A stretch of DNA of 64,000 nucleotides from Micrasema longulum (taxonomy: Eukaryota; Arthropoda; Insecta; Trichoptera; Brachycentridae): positions 496,001 to 560,000 of the forward strand of contig JAGVSM010004586.1 of assembly GCA_022494885.1 (NCBI GenBank). Direction: 5' to 3'. Shown here in pieces: positions 33,801 to 48,800 of this stretch (position 1 is its first letter; each line of letters begins with the position of its first letter). Under the pieces are notes generated by a model. That model made no database searches. It had not been told where the DNA came from and worked only from the letters and a program-made list of their open reading frames with translations. The translations under genes and the position numbers were made by a program.

Positions 33801-36800
33801 ATAATAAGATGACTCATATATTTAGTTGACTTATTTAAATTAATTTATAAAAAACAACAATATTTTGAATACGTCCTAATGTTTGTAGACCTGGAGAATT
33901 ACCATAATTTTTTAAACTTACTTTAAAATAAAACCAGTATAAAACGATGCATGTTTTGAAAAATAATATTCACACGATAAAAGTAAATGTGTTAAATTTA
34001 CATACAAACATTCCAAGGTTTCTTCCTTACCTGATATCGCGTTGTCCATTGAGACATGTATTGAATCTGGGCTGAATGTAGGACCACGCGCCTTGATTCT
34101 TGTGTTCCTCCTGTCCCCACACTAGCTTCGCATTCGGATACTTCTCGGACTGCATCTTCACCAGGTCATATGGGAAGGGGCTGATCTGTTCCATCCTCAC
34201 AATGGCAATCTGGTCAGTCAGTTTCTTGTCTTCGCGCGCCTTGCGGAAGTCGTAGTACACTTTGCCAGTGCAGAATATCACTTTCTTAACATTACTCGCA
34301 TTCTCTGAGCACGGGCCATCATCGGGAATTATTCTAGAATACAAACATAACAATAAAGTTAAAACGCATACCTATAAAGTTGATTGAATTTAATACTTTT
34401 GTATTTTAGTCAGGTCATTGGGCTTTGTAATTGTCTACCTCACTGGTTCTTTGCGGGAATTCATTTATTTGTTAAATGCAGACATATAGATACTAGATCA
34501 ATAATGAGTCAGTGACATTAATAAATAATTATTGTTATTTATGTTCGTTCTAACGGATTAACCAATCAACATTCAAAATCAATTCAACATAAATTCTTGG
34601 TTAAAGTTATGAACTTTTTATTGCTCAGTAGTTTTATCTGCTGTCTTCGGGCGCATGGTATACAAATATAACTACATATTTCTGAAAAACTCAAAATGTA
34701 CCGATACGGAAAATTTTATTCTGATGCTCTGTCTAAAAAAAATAACAAAATCGGTTCAGTTTTGAGGTGCGGAAAACGGGACAGCAAAATGTCGATTTTG
34801 TCTATTCTAACAAAAGGTCTAACATGCAGTTTTCTTTTTCGCACAGTATCGGGGAGGCATCTGCGAGACAGTGAAAACAATTTTCGAATAACTAAATATC
34901 AAAATTTTCTGTCCTCACAATTTATGTAAACCGAAACACAAAAATAATAATGCATACGTACATATCTAATTTGGACTAAATGCAATAAATTATATCAAAC
35001 TTTTGATTGTGTTCATTTAATCTATATACGAGTATGTACTCAAATCTAGCAATAGCAAATCATTGTCGGGTTCAGCTCGTACTATATAAAACATGATGCA
35101 TTTTGATAAAAGTTATTGCAATCAAAATACAGTAAAATCTCGTTTATCTGTTCCTCAATTTTATCCCATTTTTTCCCATACATTCTGATTTAAATATTCC
35201 CCCTGATTTTCATTTTTCATAACTCCGGTTTTACATTGAAAATGTTTCATAACTCATTTGATTTGTCAGAGGCCGAGCTACGCGCCACTGTGTTTGCTCA
35301 AAATATACGATACAATCAGGGTAAATAAAAAAAAAGCATAAATTATTGTGTCAAACTAAATTCACAGTAGGTGCAGTGCAATTGACCTTTTTGTTTAAGT
35401 GTCTGGTTTGGACATCCTACTAAATTGTGACAGGCAATTGACGCATGTTTAGAAAAAATAAAGTCTTTACATCAATAAATTACGATGCAGAAAATTAAAA
35501 AATGTGGCAATAGAAATATTATTCAAAGTTATAAACATAATGTGAAAAGAAGATGGTTTAAACAGTTTTCATAAAAGTGCAAAACAGTTTTATCGCGATG
35601 TACACGACAGTTGAAATACTGTGGTGCCATAGTAAAAAAAAATGATACAATATAAAAAAAAATTCCCAACATTTATGGGAAAAATCATTGTATGTATTTT
35701 AAGCAAATAAAAAAAAATATTTTCGCATTTTTAAATTTATTAAATAAGTACATAAAATTATTTAAACATGTTGGAATAAAAAATTATTAAATCAAAAAAA
35801 TAACACATTACAATATTAACAAATTACAACAGGGATGGAGAATACCTTAAATAAGGGAATATGGAAGTCAAGGCATTTACAGGGCTTATGACCTGTCATT
35901 GGCTGGTTTAAGTGGCCACTTTACACACTGTGTAACATTCACCATTTTGCCTATGTTTGAACATCCATATTACTTAAATTCTTCCATTTGTTGATTTTAG
36001 TAAAGTTAAAGAGCTGAAACCTTTATTGTTGTGAAAAGATTCATCTGACTGAATTATTTCACATACTAGGCAACGCCTGAAAACAATTTTTCAATTTTTT
36101 AAACTTCTTCTTGGACCAGTTGGTTTCATTACAATATTTGAGTTTGTCCAAATGTTCGTAGACAAAAGACTGGATGGAAGCATTACAATATTGATTGCAA
36201 AAAATACAAAATATTTCTAATGAAATCATTGGAAATGGGTAAAAATATTCATAATCCTCAATTATGACGGTTTTCAGAATTTTTCTAGCAGTATATTTAG
36301 ATTATAGTCTAGTAAAATGATATTATTTTTATGTAATTTCATTTATTACATACATTTTGAATTTCCTCACTTTAGCGTTTTCCTCAGTTTTTTTTTTTTT
36401 CGTTGCGCCCTTGAAAAATGCAAAAAGGGGGTTTTACTGTACTAGCAAAATGTTAAGATATTTAATTAAAATAAAAAATATATTACCTGAGGAAATTCGT
36501 TCCTTCCTTCATGAGGTCGAAGGATGAGCGAGCTTCGGGGTGACGCAGTAAGGACTTGGGAGTCATAAGGATGAGCGGCTTACGGAACGGAAGAGCAATT
36601 TGCCGTCTCAGGATGTGAAAGTAATTAGCTGGGGTCGTGCAATTGGCCACAATCCAGTTGGCATCGTGAAGTTGTCTCACTAAAAAACAGAAAACAATTT
36701 ATTTTTTTTTTAAATATGTAAGTATATATTTATATATTACAGATAACACTCTATCTAGATTGGTATCTGAAGCGTAAAATTGATCACCTTGCTTTGTGTG

Positions 36801-39800
36801 AATATATTTGATTGTCATTCATGCATGTTTAGTAATTATACATTATACATATTTCAGGATGCACGAACCTGCAAAATCCTCTCCTAGTGAATGCAACCCG
36901 AATGTTTGCAGCGTAAGTTAAGTTCTCATTAGACTAAGAACGTATTACAATGTCACTTTGGTATGTCAACTAATGGATGTATACAAACCTTCAAACTCTT
37001 CACTTTCAGGTGGGTAGTAGTCGGGATCATCTGATGACATTTGTAAGAACCTTTCCAGGCGTGCGGATGAATGTTCGGGACCCTATAAACAAAATGAATA
37101 ATAAAAGGAGTGATTTATTCTTAAAACTCTTACAATACAAATAAAAACAGATATTATAGACTTTCTATAATGATTTTATTTAGAGTGTTTTTGGTTTGTC
37201 ATTTTCAGGGAATTTACAAAATGTTATTGATAGATTGCACATATTTGTAATTCTCATGTAGGACAATACAGTGTAGCAGAATTTAGCTATGCGACTGACC
37301 ATTCCTTCCAGTCCATGTGGCTGGAGCATAACGAGGCCAGACTGCCGAACCCACTTGGCCTGGCCGCTGGAGATGAACTGATCGATGATGCACTGTGCCG
37401 TGTTATTGAAGTCACCAAACTGGGCTTCCCAACATACCAGGGCATTAGGATTTGTCATGGAGTAGCCCAACTCAAAACCGAGGACACCTGTCGATGAAAT
37501 AATGTTATTGATTAATTTATTTTTTATATTTTCAGTATTCACATTGTAACAGTATTTGTTACAACAAAGTAACAGATGTCCCTTGTTACATGAAACACAC
37601 ATATCCACCAATACTCTTACACCTGAGTTTTAAATTAAATCATTTTAACCTTTCAGTCATTTAAAAAAATAAAAAACTACCATTTAAGGATGCCTACTGC
37701 AACCCAACAGTGTAGGCATCCTTAGCAGGTAGCGACTCTATCCGGAAAGAGAAACTAATTGACCTTTTATGGACCCAGATTACGGCTTTCATCTCAGTAT
37801 ACCGAGATCCCATTATACCGGGATAGTGCATGGTTTTCTGATCTCGCTCAGAGCAAGATTGCGTGTACGGGATCCCTCAGGATTTACGCGATCCGGGTTC
37901 CAAATGCTTAATTAGGTTGATCACAAACTTTTAGCTGTCAACTGTCAAATATATTTTAACAAGATATTTTTCTTCACTAGTTTCAATTAGGCATGGGTAA
38001 CTCAATTTTGAACTGATTTAAAAAGACGATTCGAACCCATCGAGTTGTTGAGCTGCAACCGAAATTTTGAATATGCGTCTTACAGCTCACAGCAGTTCAT
38101 TGCGAGTTTCGTTCGAATCGTACGTGTACGCTATGCTTTATAGAAAATTAAATATCAGGTCAGCTGACTCAGCACATTCGCGGTGATTCGGTGAACCATA
38201 CATTTATTTGAGCCAAACTGCGACCTGTATCGTTTGGCTCAATGTGAGCTGATCTGCGAGCCAGTTCAAAACTCCAGCTCAATTACTTGAGCTGCGAGCT
38301 GACCTGCAGCTCAAAAAATAATCTCGCGTTACCCATGCCTAGTTTCAATGCCTCTAATTAATTGAATAAATATTACAATGTCTGAACACTAAATACGAAT
38401 TATTTAAGTTCTGCACTGAAACACGTGGAATCCTGCTTATACCGGGATCCCGCAGGACTGAAAATCTTTGATCCTGCAGATACCGAGATCGCAAGTCAGC
38501 TGCAGGATTGGAAGCCCTAATCCAGATATTATTTTGACATAAACTTTACAATATGGTTGCACATTTATTTGATAAATAAATGACGATGTGCAACATAATA
38601 TTTTAAATGAAATAAAGAGGTACTGAATTTTTACCATATTCAGAGAGTGAACTGTTACAGACAGTGTAGGGTCCTTGGTCAGGGTACAGGTGACACAGGG
38701 GCCGGTACGTTGCCTTGTCTACATTCTGATGATGCAAGACGTGATGTCTGGAATAAATTATTTTATGAAGTAAACGTGATCAATAATGTTTTGTGAATGT
38801 CAATATATTTTTACAGAAGTATTGGATTAGATATAAAATATGGTGAATGTTACAGTGTTTAAAGTGATTACTGGAATCAGTTTATAGGTCACAAGTCATG
38901 TGAATGCCTAGACTTGCATATTCTCTTCTCAAATACTTTATCTGTCTTTGTTATAAAATAAGAGCGCTTAATGAATAAATTATGCGCAATCAAAAATTTA
39001 TCAAATTAGAAAAAATTTATCAAAATTAATTTTGTTGTAATTTTTTAAAGAAAACACACTAAGAGGGTAAACGTAGTATAAAAATCATGATTTTATTGAC
39101 TGTTTTTTTTTCTCAGCTTTATACATTTCGCATTTCATTTTGTGGTAATATACATTTAATCTCTGTAACCAAATGAATCACAATACACTTTACTGTTTAT
39201 CATTTTATTTTGAAGTCAGCTTCCTTCTGTTAATTTTCATATCAGTGGTTGGTTATCTCGGTTAATAGTTATATGCCTGACTTTCATTGTCCCGAAGTCA
39301 GTAAACAAAGTATGTAACATAGACTTTTCATAACCTTTAAATATATAATGTATTTAGATCTAAATTTATTGCAACAGAGAGGGAAACACTTTTGAGAAGG
39401 GAATATGATAATCGAGGAATTTACAGGGCTTATGACCTCTCATTGGCTGGTTTAAGTGTCCACTTTGCACACTGTGTAACATTCACCATTCTAAAGTGGT
39501 CACTTAAACCAGCCGATGAGAGGTCATAAGCCCTGTAAATGCCTCGACTTCCATATCCCCTTCTCAAAAATGTTTCCCTCTCTGTTGCAATAAATTTAGA
39601 TGTAAATAACTAGGGAGGAAATCCAGCCTGTATACAAACATTTGGATATACTCAAAACGTTGTTGATATAATACATTATTTGTACTGCATTTGTAACTAA
39701 GTTAAACTGATAAGATTGCCATTACAATAAATAAAAAAATAAGAGCACAAATTGTTAGTCGAACATAGGCCTTCAATCATTTTACTGAATCTACATAATA

Positions 39801-42800
39801 TTATGAAAGTAGTAACTCTCAACATAAGATTTGCATCATCGCAAGGTTATTTCGTAATTTTCTCAGAGCCGGTATCTAGCAGCACAGAAAATACTATTTT
39901 TCAGTGGAAAAAATACCATATTATTAAATCCTCCATTGTTGTCGAGTGAGGAAAAAGATTGATAAAGTAATCACCGGTGTGAAAAGGTTCCTCTCTCTAC
40001 GTCCTGGCCAGAAAGGCGAACATGCACTCCCTCCTTGAGCAGCGAACCGAAGGCCATGGCTTCTCCCAACGCCCAGTCGGCCGTACGAGACTCCACCATT
40101 TCCATACGCGCCTTCAGGATGCGTTCAATACCCTTGTGGATCACAAACTCGGCAGCATTCGGAGGGGGAGCGCTGAAACGCTTGCCAATATGCACCAAAG
40201 TCTCTTCCAGCACTCCAGTCGAAGAAGACTGAAAATTAAAACAAATAAAAATAATTACTCGTTTTTAATATTTCGTATCCCGATATTAATTCCACTGATA
40301 CAGGATGATAGAATATATTATCATATTGCACCGGCAATATCTGTTAAGTAACAATGCGAAAACCGTTAAGGAGATTAATAAAACAATGTACCTTTGATGA
40401 CATATTTTTTATTAATAAAAAAAAGAAAAAATACATGTTTTATTTTGAAAAAATATTAAAGTATAGAAATAAAATTGTGTAATCATAATGAGAAACCAAA
40501 AATATTTTAGGAAAGAAAAAGAACTTAACAGATATCACCGGCGTAAGGATGATATATATACAGTGATCACAGTGTTGAATTAGATGGAGAGGTTCTTGAG
40601 AAAGTTGAAAGCATAAAATATCTAGGAGTTTGGATTGACTCTAAATTATCTTTTTCAAGACTATACGAGTAAGAAAATCGCAAAGAAGGTATCCCTGTTT
40701 GGAAGGATAAAGAATAAATTAGACATTAAAACCTCTCTGCTGATATTTAAAAGTATTATCGTTCCCCGCATTGATTATTGCTCCAGTATTTTATATTTAA
40801 GTAATGAACGAGATCTAAAGAGTCTCCAAATAATACAAAACAAAGCGATGAGAATAATATTAAGATGTGGGAGACAAACAAAAGTTAAGAAAATGATTCA
40901 ACTTCTGGATATCATGACAATTGATCAAAGAATCAAATTCAATGTTGCTAATGAAATAAACAAAATTATTAAAGGAATAGTTCCGAGATATTTTCAAAAT
41001 AAACTAAAAAATAATGAGTTCTTTCATAGAAACTATGCAACAAGAGGATCTAAAAATATAAGGCTGGAAAATAAATCAAAAGCAATGTCCCAGAACTGCC
41101 TTATGTACAAGGGAATACAATTATTTGAGGAAATGCCAGAAAGCATAAAAAATGAATTAAATGTAAATATATTTAAAATTAAATGTAAAAAGTATATATG
41201 TGAAAAATATTAGGTAATATATAGTGTAAATAGTGGATATAATTAATGAAAATGTACATGTGAAACAGTGAATATTATAAATTAGGATATTAAGTGTATA
41301 ATAGTGTATAATAGTAAAAAATAATGTTAGAATAAGTATAGGTGTAAATATTGTGTTGTAAATATATATTAGACTATGTTAATCATAGAACTAAATAAAA
41401 TAAATAAATAATATATAAAATAATAATCACCTTAAGAGGATCTTTGCCTTCGAAGAATCCAGACCAGGGAGAATCTAACCAATCCTTATATTTGATATGG
41501 GTTTCCAGTTTAGCTTGATTGTAAGCATCTTCGCAAATTTTTTCATATTTATCACGGACGTCTTTAACTTCCTCGGCATTTACAACTCCTTCTTTGACCA
41601 GTTGGTCACCGTAAATGTCCAAAACTTGAATCAAAACCGATGTAGAATATTTATTAAAGTGCATGTAACAAAATGCTATAATGCTAGGGCTGGTTTTCCA
41701 TATTTCTTTTCAGCAACGGAACACTTTGCAAATCCAAAAATTTTAACAAAACATTTAGCTTATTTTTTAGGTTGAGTAATCCATAAGAGTAAAAATAAAA
41801 AATAAAATTAAAACATTTCTTATTTATTTAGTAATTATAACAATTCACATAAAAATATGAGTGAATAAAACTCTCGATGACTCTGATGATTTTGAGTTCT
41901 TGAATCGAAAATCTTTTTGATATCAGGCACTTGGTGAGTTGAGTTCTTAGATATATCTATTGTGGCATCGAGCCAGTTTCTGCACTTTTTTGCGGCATTG
42001 TAGAAAACGAAAGTAAAACAATGATAGCTTGTTTCAACACATTGATGTACTCTTTTAACAAACTCGTCCTCATTTAATCTTTGTATTTTTGTTTCAAATC
42101 AGTCACTGATTGAATCAATTAGATTTCCATAATCACTTGCGCTTAAACCTACTTTATCTATCACGGACGATGGATTCCAAACCCAGGAACCGTCCTTACT
42201 AGTTTTGGGAAAATATTGCAAAAGAACACTGGTGTTCCGCAGAACATAGTAGAACATATCCGCATGGTTTGGGAAACCCTGCTATACTGCGATGGAAGAA
42301 TGTAAATGGCCATTACCTGGTTTGGTGTTTTTGATTTTGCGGTACATGAGAGGCTGTGTGAACATCGGTTCGTCAATCTCATTGTGTCCATTTCTACGAT
42401 AGGATACAATATCGATAACTACATCCTTGTGGAAAGTTGCTCTCCATTCAGCGGCAATATTACAGACGTGCATTACAGCTTCCGGGTTGTCACCATTCAC
42501 ATGAAAAATTGGTGCATTCACCACTCGAGCGACATCTGAAAACGTAATATTTATATAACAATATTACCAAATTTGAAATACATATTTAAGCTCTAAATTA
42601 CAACAGAGGACGAAATATGGAAGTCTAGGCATTTACACATTTAAGCCATTTATTATTTACCTGTACAGTAAGCGGAAGATCTGGAATGCCTGGGATCCGT
42701 GGTGAATCCAATCTGGTTATTAGCGACAATGTGAATAGTGCCATGTGTGGTGTAATCGGGCAAGTCTGAAAGATGCATTGTCTCAAATACTACTCCCTGT

Positions 42801-45800
42801 CCAGCAAAGGCAGCATCTCCGTGGAGAAGAATAGACATTACCTAGAATTGTATATTCATTTCATATTTTGCGAGCGTACATGTTTTTAAGCACAATATTA
42901 TTGAAAAGCGCTAGTTATTGATGGTAAAAATAAAAATAGAAACCAATACTACCTTCTTTCCCTCACCATCTCCTCTGTAGAACTGCTCGGCCCTGGTCTT
43001 GCCTTGTACAACAGGATCGACAGCTTCCAAGTGAGAAGGATTAGCACAAACGGCCAAACGGATGTTCTTGTTCGTAACACGATTCAAGCGCTCGATATAA
43101 GTACCCAAATGATATTTCACGTCTCCAGAGCCCTAAGAAATATAAGATATAGTTTTGTTGTTTTAAAAATAGAGTACAAAGGTGAAATTACACATCCTTA
43201 CATCATCAGCAGCTTCTAATCCTGCGAATTGCGTGAACAACTGAGGAAGTGGTTTACGGCAGACATTGGCCAAAACATTCAATCGACCTAAAAAAAGTAA
43301 GTTTGATATAATAAAGAATCTTAACTACATACACGGAACAAAATGAACAATATTGAAAATGACAATACCTCTATGAGGCATTCCCATGACAATAGATTCT
43401 ACTCCGAGTTTGGTAGAAACATCAATGACTTGTTTCATAGCGGGAATGAGAATTTCACAACCTTCCAAACCGAAACGTTTTTCGGATGACCATTTCTTGG
43501 CGAGAAAACCTTCAAACCTAGAAATGGAATGTGCATATGGTTAATAAAGAAAACAAATTATTGAATGGTGTTCACATGTGAAAAAGTAGCGTTAGTTTAC
43601 ATTGTAGCTCTGGTGAGCCGAGCAAGAATTAGTCTCTTCTGATCATTGCTCATCTTGGTTACTCCAGGAGTCTCCAGCCTCTGCCTGATCCAGTTACATT
43701 GTTCGAGAGAGTTGATGAACATGAACTCTACGCCGATATTCTTACAGTATGCTGTTTCCAATCTTGTCAAAATTTCTCTACAAATAAAAAAAAAACGTTA
43801 ACAAAAAATCTATTTTAAATTTAACTTTGTGGGTATAAAAAGGTCCAGGTTAGATTTAACTGAAATGGGTACATGAAAAGAAATAACCTATTGGTCTGAT
43901 TCAATGACTAATTAAATAGATCGATTTCTGGTTAACTGAAGTTATAGGTGAGTTAAATTTATAAAGAAATAATAAGTAACGAGTAATATAAACTATAGTA
44001 AATTTAAAAATTACCTCAGCGGAAGAGCTTTATCCTTCTCCCCACCAATGAATGTTGTAGAGGGTAACTTGAATACTCTATCCATGTCAGCTTCCTCTAC
44101 ATAACATAAATAATTCAATCAATTTTATAAGAAAAACATAAATACTAACATCTAATAAAAAACATTTCTATGCTAAAATGAACATATTTTGAAATTAATG
44201 ACTGATGAAGATTTTTTTATAAATCACTGCACTAATGTTGCATGTTAAGTGAATTATTTTGAGAAATTATAGTAATTTTTAGAACGTAAAAAATAATAAT
44301 GAGTCAAAATGAAAGCACATAATAGCGCATAATATAGAAAAACTATCCACAGTAAAATATTAATATTTTAAATAGCATATTAGTTTACAGATACATACTA
44401 CAATCAAAATATGTACATATTATTTACACATTTGCATGATGGTTTTCAATATACATCATATACAAAAGTACTGTATTTATACTAGATAAACATATATTTG
44501 TAAATAATATACATTGTATTCTGTATAATAAAAAGCGGTGAATGGAATTGATGAAATAAAAAACTAACACAAAATAAATTTCTACAAGTGCAAGGAGTTT
44601 AGTGAAAATATGCTGTTTGGAACACTGCAAATATTGGGTGTAGGTATTATGTTAATAAATATTAGGTGAATCGTAATAAAAAAATAAAGATAAAACAAAT
44701 ACTCTATACTTCTGAAGAGGATTATTGCAACTATTCTTGCCCTTTAAAAGTTTACCACAAATATGAAAATATATATACATTAGTGTGTGTTTTGGACAAG
44801 AATTATGAATACAACATGTGGTATATGCGGGTTATGATATAAATATATTATAATCCCATAAAAAAATAAATATGCATAGGGGTTGTGAATGTTTAGCGCA
44901 TCCATATTGCAATACATTAATATTCGTTTAATTACATGCTGTTAATAAAATACTGCCATGACATTGTCTCCTTGCCCAGTAGTACGAGGGTTGTCTTTAA
45001 GTTTTGCATATAGAGCTGGAATAAAACAGTAGATAGCTTTTAAAGACTTCATTATTTTTCGAAGTATTCTCCACGAAGATAATTCCATTTTTGCATGTGC
45101 TGAAACCAATTCTGGAAGCAGTTATTCAACTTGTTTGTTGGTACAATTGAAATTGTGTTTGAAGGCATCGACTGCTCCTTCTGGCGACTGGAACCTTTGA
45201 CTACGCAGTCTGTTCTTGATTTTCAGGAAGGTAAAAAAATAGTTAGAACTTAGTTTAAGACTGTACGGAGGATGATTTAGCAATTCGGCCAAGATCTTTC
45301 TTGATGAGCTTGCGCACAGCATCGACGTTTTTCTGGGTGACTGCCATATTTGGTGCACCTATTACAAAGACTCAGCCGTTTGCGTTTGAATTCGCCATAC
45401 CAACGAGATATTGCCGATTGATGTGGTGCTTCATTGCCGAAAATAGAAACCAACTCGGCGAGGCGTTCTTGTCTTCGAAAGTTGTAAAAAATTATAACAC
45501 GTAAATTTTCTCCGTTCAATTCCATTGTTCAAATAACTTGTGAACTTTGACAATTTGCTGTATATGTATCGCACTGAAACGTTGGATTTAGGTCAAATAA
45601 AGATGAAGGTTTATTTTTTATAATGACATTTAATTTGTGTCGCCCTCTTTGTCCCTGTATGCAAAACTAAAAACACAACCCTCATAGTTACATACCCAAA
45701 TCTAAATTTATTATATATTTATAAAAAAGCTGAATCAACCAACATTTCAATCAAAGGCAAAGAAAATACTGTGGTTACTTTGTTAATGTTACAGTGAATA

Positions 45801-48800
45801 TATTTTTGAATAAAATATTATTTTTAATATTTACTGTAGGTACTACAGGTATAATAATATATGTGGTATATTTCACAGTAACTATTATGTAGATATTATA
45901 TTTTTTAAATTATTAATTCAGTACTTTTTAATATATAAGTATTATAATACTGATTTCTGTTTTTTCAATTCTATATACTCCTGAAGCTTCATGTTTTTTA
46001 GGAACTTTTATAAAGGGATCATCATATAATAATACAAATAATGTAGATGTACAAATTAGATGAATGGTTAATGAAGGTAATGAGATAAATGTTGGATTAG
46101 ATTTTTTTATTTATTTCTAATCATGTACGACTAAAAACAGTTTACCAGCAACAGAGGAAGCAGAAGGGTTGTTTTTATGTCTTATAATTACATATTCAAT
46201 ACTGAATATTCAGTTCATTCTCCGCCAAGCTTCAGATTACCCAAACCAAGATAACAGTTGATCTAGAAATTTCTTTTATAACAAGTTTCAACCGGTCCGT
46301 ATATGATAAATAAATCCATTCGTGATCAAACAAAATCTTATATAAACAGAAATTTCTGGATTTTACAATCTAATAAGGTGTGAGAATAATAGGGTGCCCA
46401 ACCCAATTCTACAATGAATTATTTGTATTCTTACTGAAATATTCAATTCGTCTTAGATGCAGTTCCATCTTCTGTCGTTCTCGTGCGCGATCTCCGAAAC
46501 AAATAAAATAATACTACAAATTTTAGAAATAAACTGTAAGGTCCATGCAAAACCTTCAATTAAATATATGAATTGATGTAAGCTAACATGCGTTTGTAAA
46601 AATGCTTAACAATGTATTGACAAAAAAGGGAATGCAAAAAAATACACTAGGGTAATGAATATATTAAAATATAATGTGTACATTGGATTGATTGAATATA
46701 TATTATATCGCTGATTATTCAACGTCTTCTTGTGTTTAGAGAGCTGGTATTGTCGAGAGAACATGAGGTGATAGTATAGATTAGGGGGGCCTTGTAGACT
46801 CTTACCAAAGCGATAACTGGAGTAGACAAGTTCCTGTGGAGGCCTTTCATCCAAATCTGCTGCTGAAATTTCCAGCGGGTCTAGCTTGGCTATGTGGTGG
46901 CCACGAATCTGTTTTTTGTTTATTATTAATATTTTGTTAATTCCATGACAGTAAGCAGTTGGGTTAATTTTCGAAAATTCTCTATTGGAACAGTTTATTG
47001 ACAACATTGCAAGAAAGGCTTTCTTGTTAATTTTATTTCAATATTGAGTAAACTTACAAATAATATGCATTTGGTAGTATGTATTTAAGTACAGTGTATT
47101 ATGTATTTTACTACTATTAAATCACACAAAATCAACTTTTAGTGAAGGCATCTACTCAAGAACGCGAGGAATGTTACTGGAGTTAGAAAAAATATTTTAT
47201 TTGCTGAATCAGAAGATAACTTTAAACTGTAACTTTAAGAGAGATAAAAATAAAAATAAATCATTACTGTGACATTGGATATTAGAATATAAAATTATTA
47301 TAATATTGTCTTAAATATAAAAACATTTTTATAAAATATGATTTATTTAAAAGAATTACAAAAAACATGAATTTTAAAGTATTAGGATGAAAAATATATG
47401 CACATACATTTTTATAGAAAAAAACTTTGAACGAAATGTAAATATCACAGAAATTATAAACACTCTATGTATTATATTTAACTAGAAAATGAAATCTACA
47501 CGGGTTCATAAAATGTACTCCCCATCCAATTATAAAATTAGTATTAGACTAACATATAGAGAATGACACATGTTAAATAATATAGTAAAATTAGTACAAA
47601 ACAATAAAGTTTTGATTACTTAAAAAGGCAATAACACAAACACAAAGCTAAAAATGCACAAACAAAACACATAAATGAATGCTCAAAATACCATTAACCG
47701 CCAAATTGAATGTTTATAATCTGACCCCCTCATGGCACACCTACTGATAATTATATTTCCTTAACGCATAATTGATAAACAAAAACATAACTTACCTCCT
47801 TTTCAGGCACGACTCTAACTTGTACATACACTTGAACCCAGTGTCCTAGATGTGTAAACATTCACAACCATATCTACGTATATGATAGAACCTATTTATT
47901 TCCCAATCGCTGTATACGAATATTTACAGCATGTCGACGTAAAATATCAACCCCGAATTATAAATATATTTTTAAATTTAAAAAATGTGTTTCAAATCAT
48001 ACATAAAAAAAATTAAATGATAAAGGAAAAGCATAAAGCGTTGTATTTACATACATTGTATGCGTTAGTTATAAATATAGTGATAAGCAAGTTTTTACAT
48101 AGGAATGTACAGTCCATTCAAATCTTCAATAGCCTCTGCTTTATGTTACAATAAGTTTTCAAATAAATAATTCCAGTGTGCCTGTTAACACAAGAGAAAT
48201 GTGTATGTTTACTTGGTTCACCGACAGACACTAACACATTAACATAGGCTTATTAAACATTTTGACGCGCCGTACCTACATTAAAGAATATTCAAAATAT
48301 GTTCAATCTAAGATTTGAATATGTATTTAAGTTGAACAAAGTATGTACGTATTAGGCAACATTATATAATAATAAACGGGCATAATATATTATTCATGAG
48401 ACAATAATTGATTTCAAAAAGCTTCATTCAGTGAAATTATGTTATAGTATTACTAGAAACCATAAGTTACGAAGCGGCATACAGTTCTGTTAAACTATAC
48501 TAATGATGATCAAAGCAGGAATATTTGTATTTTAAATAATATACAATGATTAATTTATAAATCACTTGAATATGTTAAGTATTGAAATATATTTTTTTAA
48601 ATATTACACAATTAAAACATATTTAAATGATTTATAATAAACTAGTCACGTTGAGTCCTTCCATTTACACAAGTGAAATTGGAAAATATAATACAAATAT
48701 ACAAAACCAATCTCATATTTTGTTTAAATTTACAAGCATGATTATGTAATTTTTTTTATAATAAAAAAATAAAGTAAATTTTGAAGCGTGTTTTCCTGAG

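Noticed and set aside
40022..40351. 109-codon plus-strand frame
   Set aside because: Antisense to OGDH exon 14.
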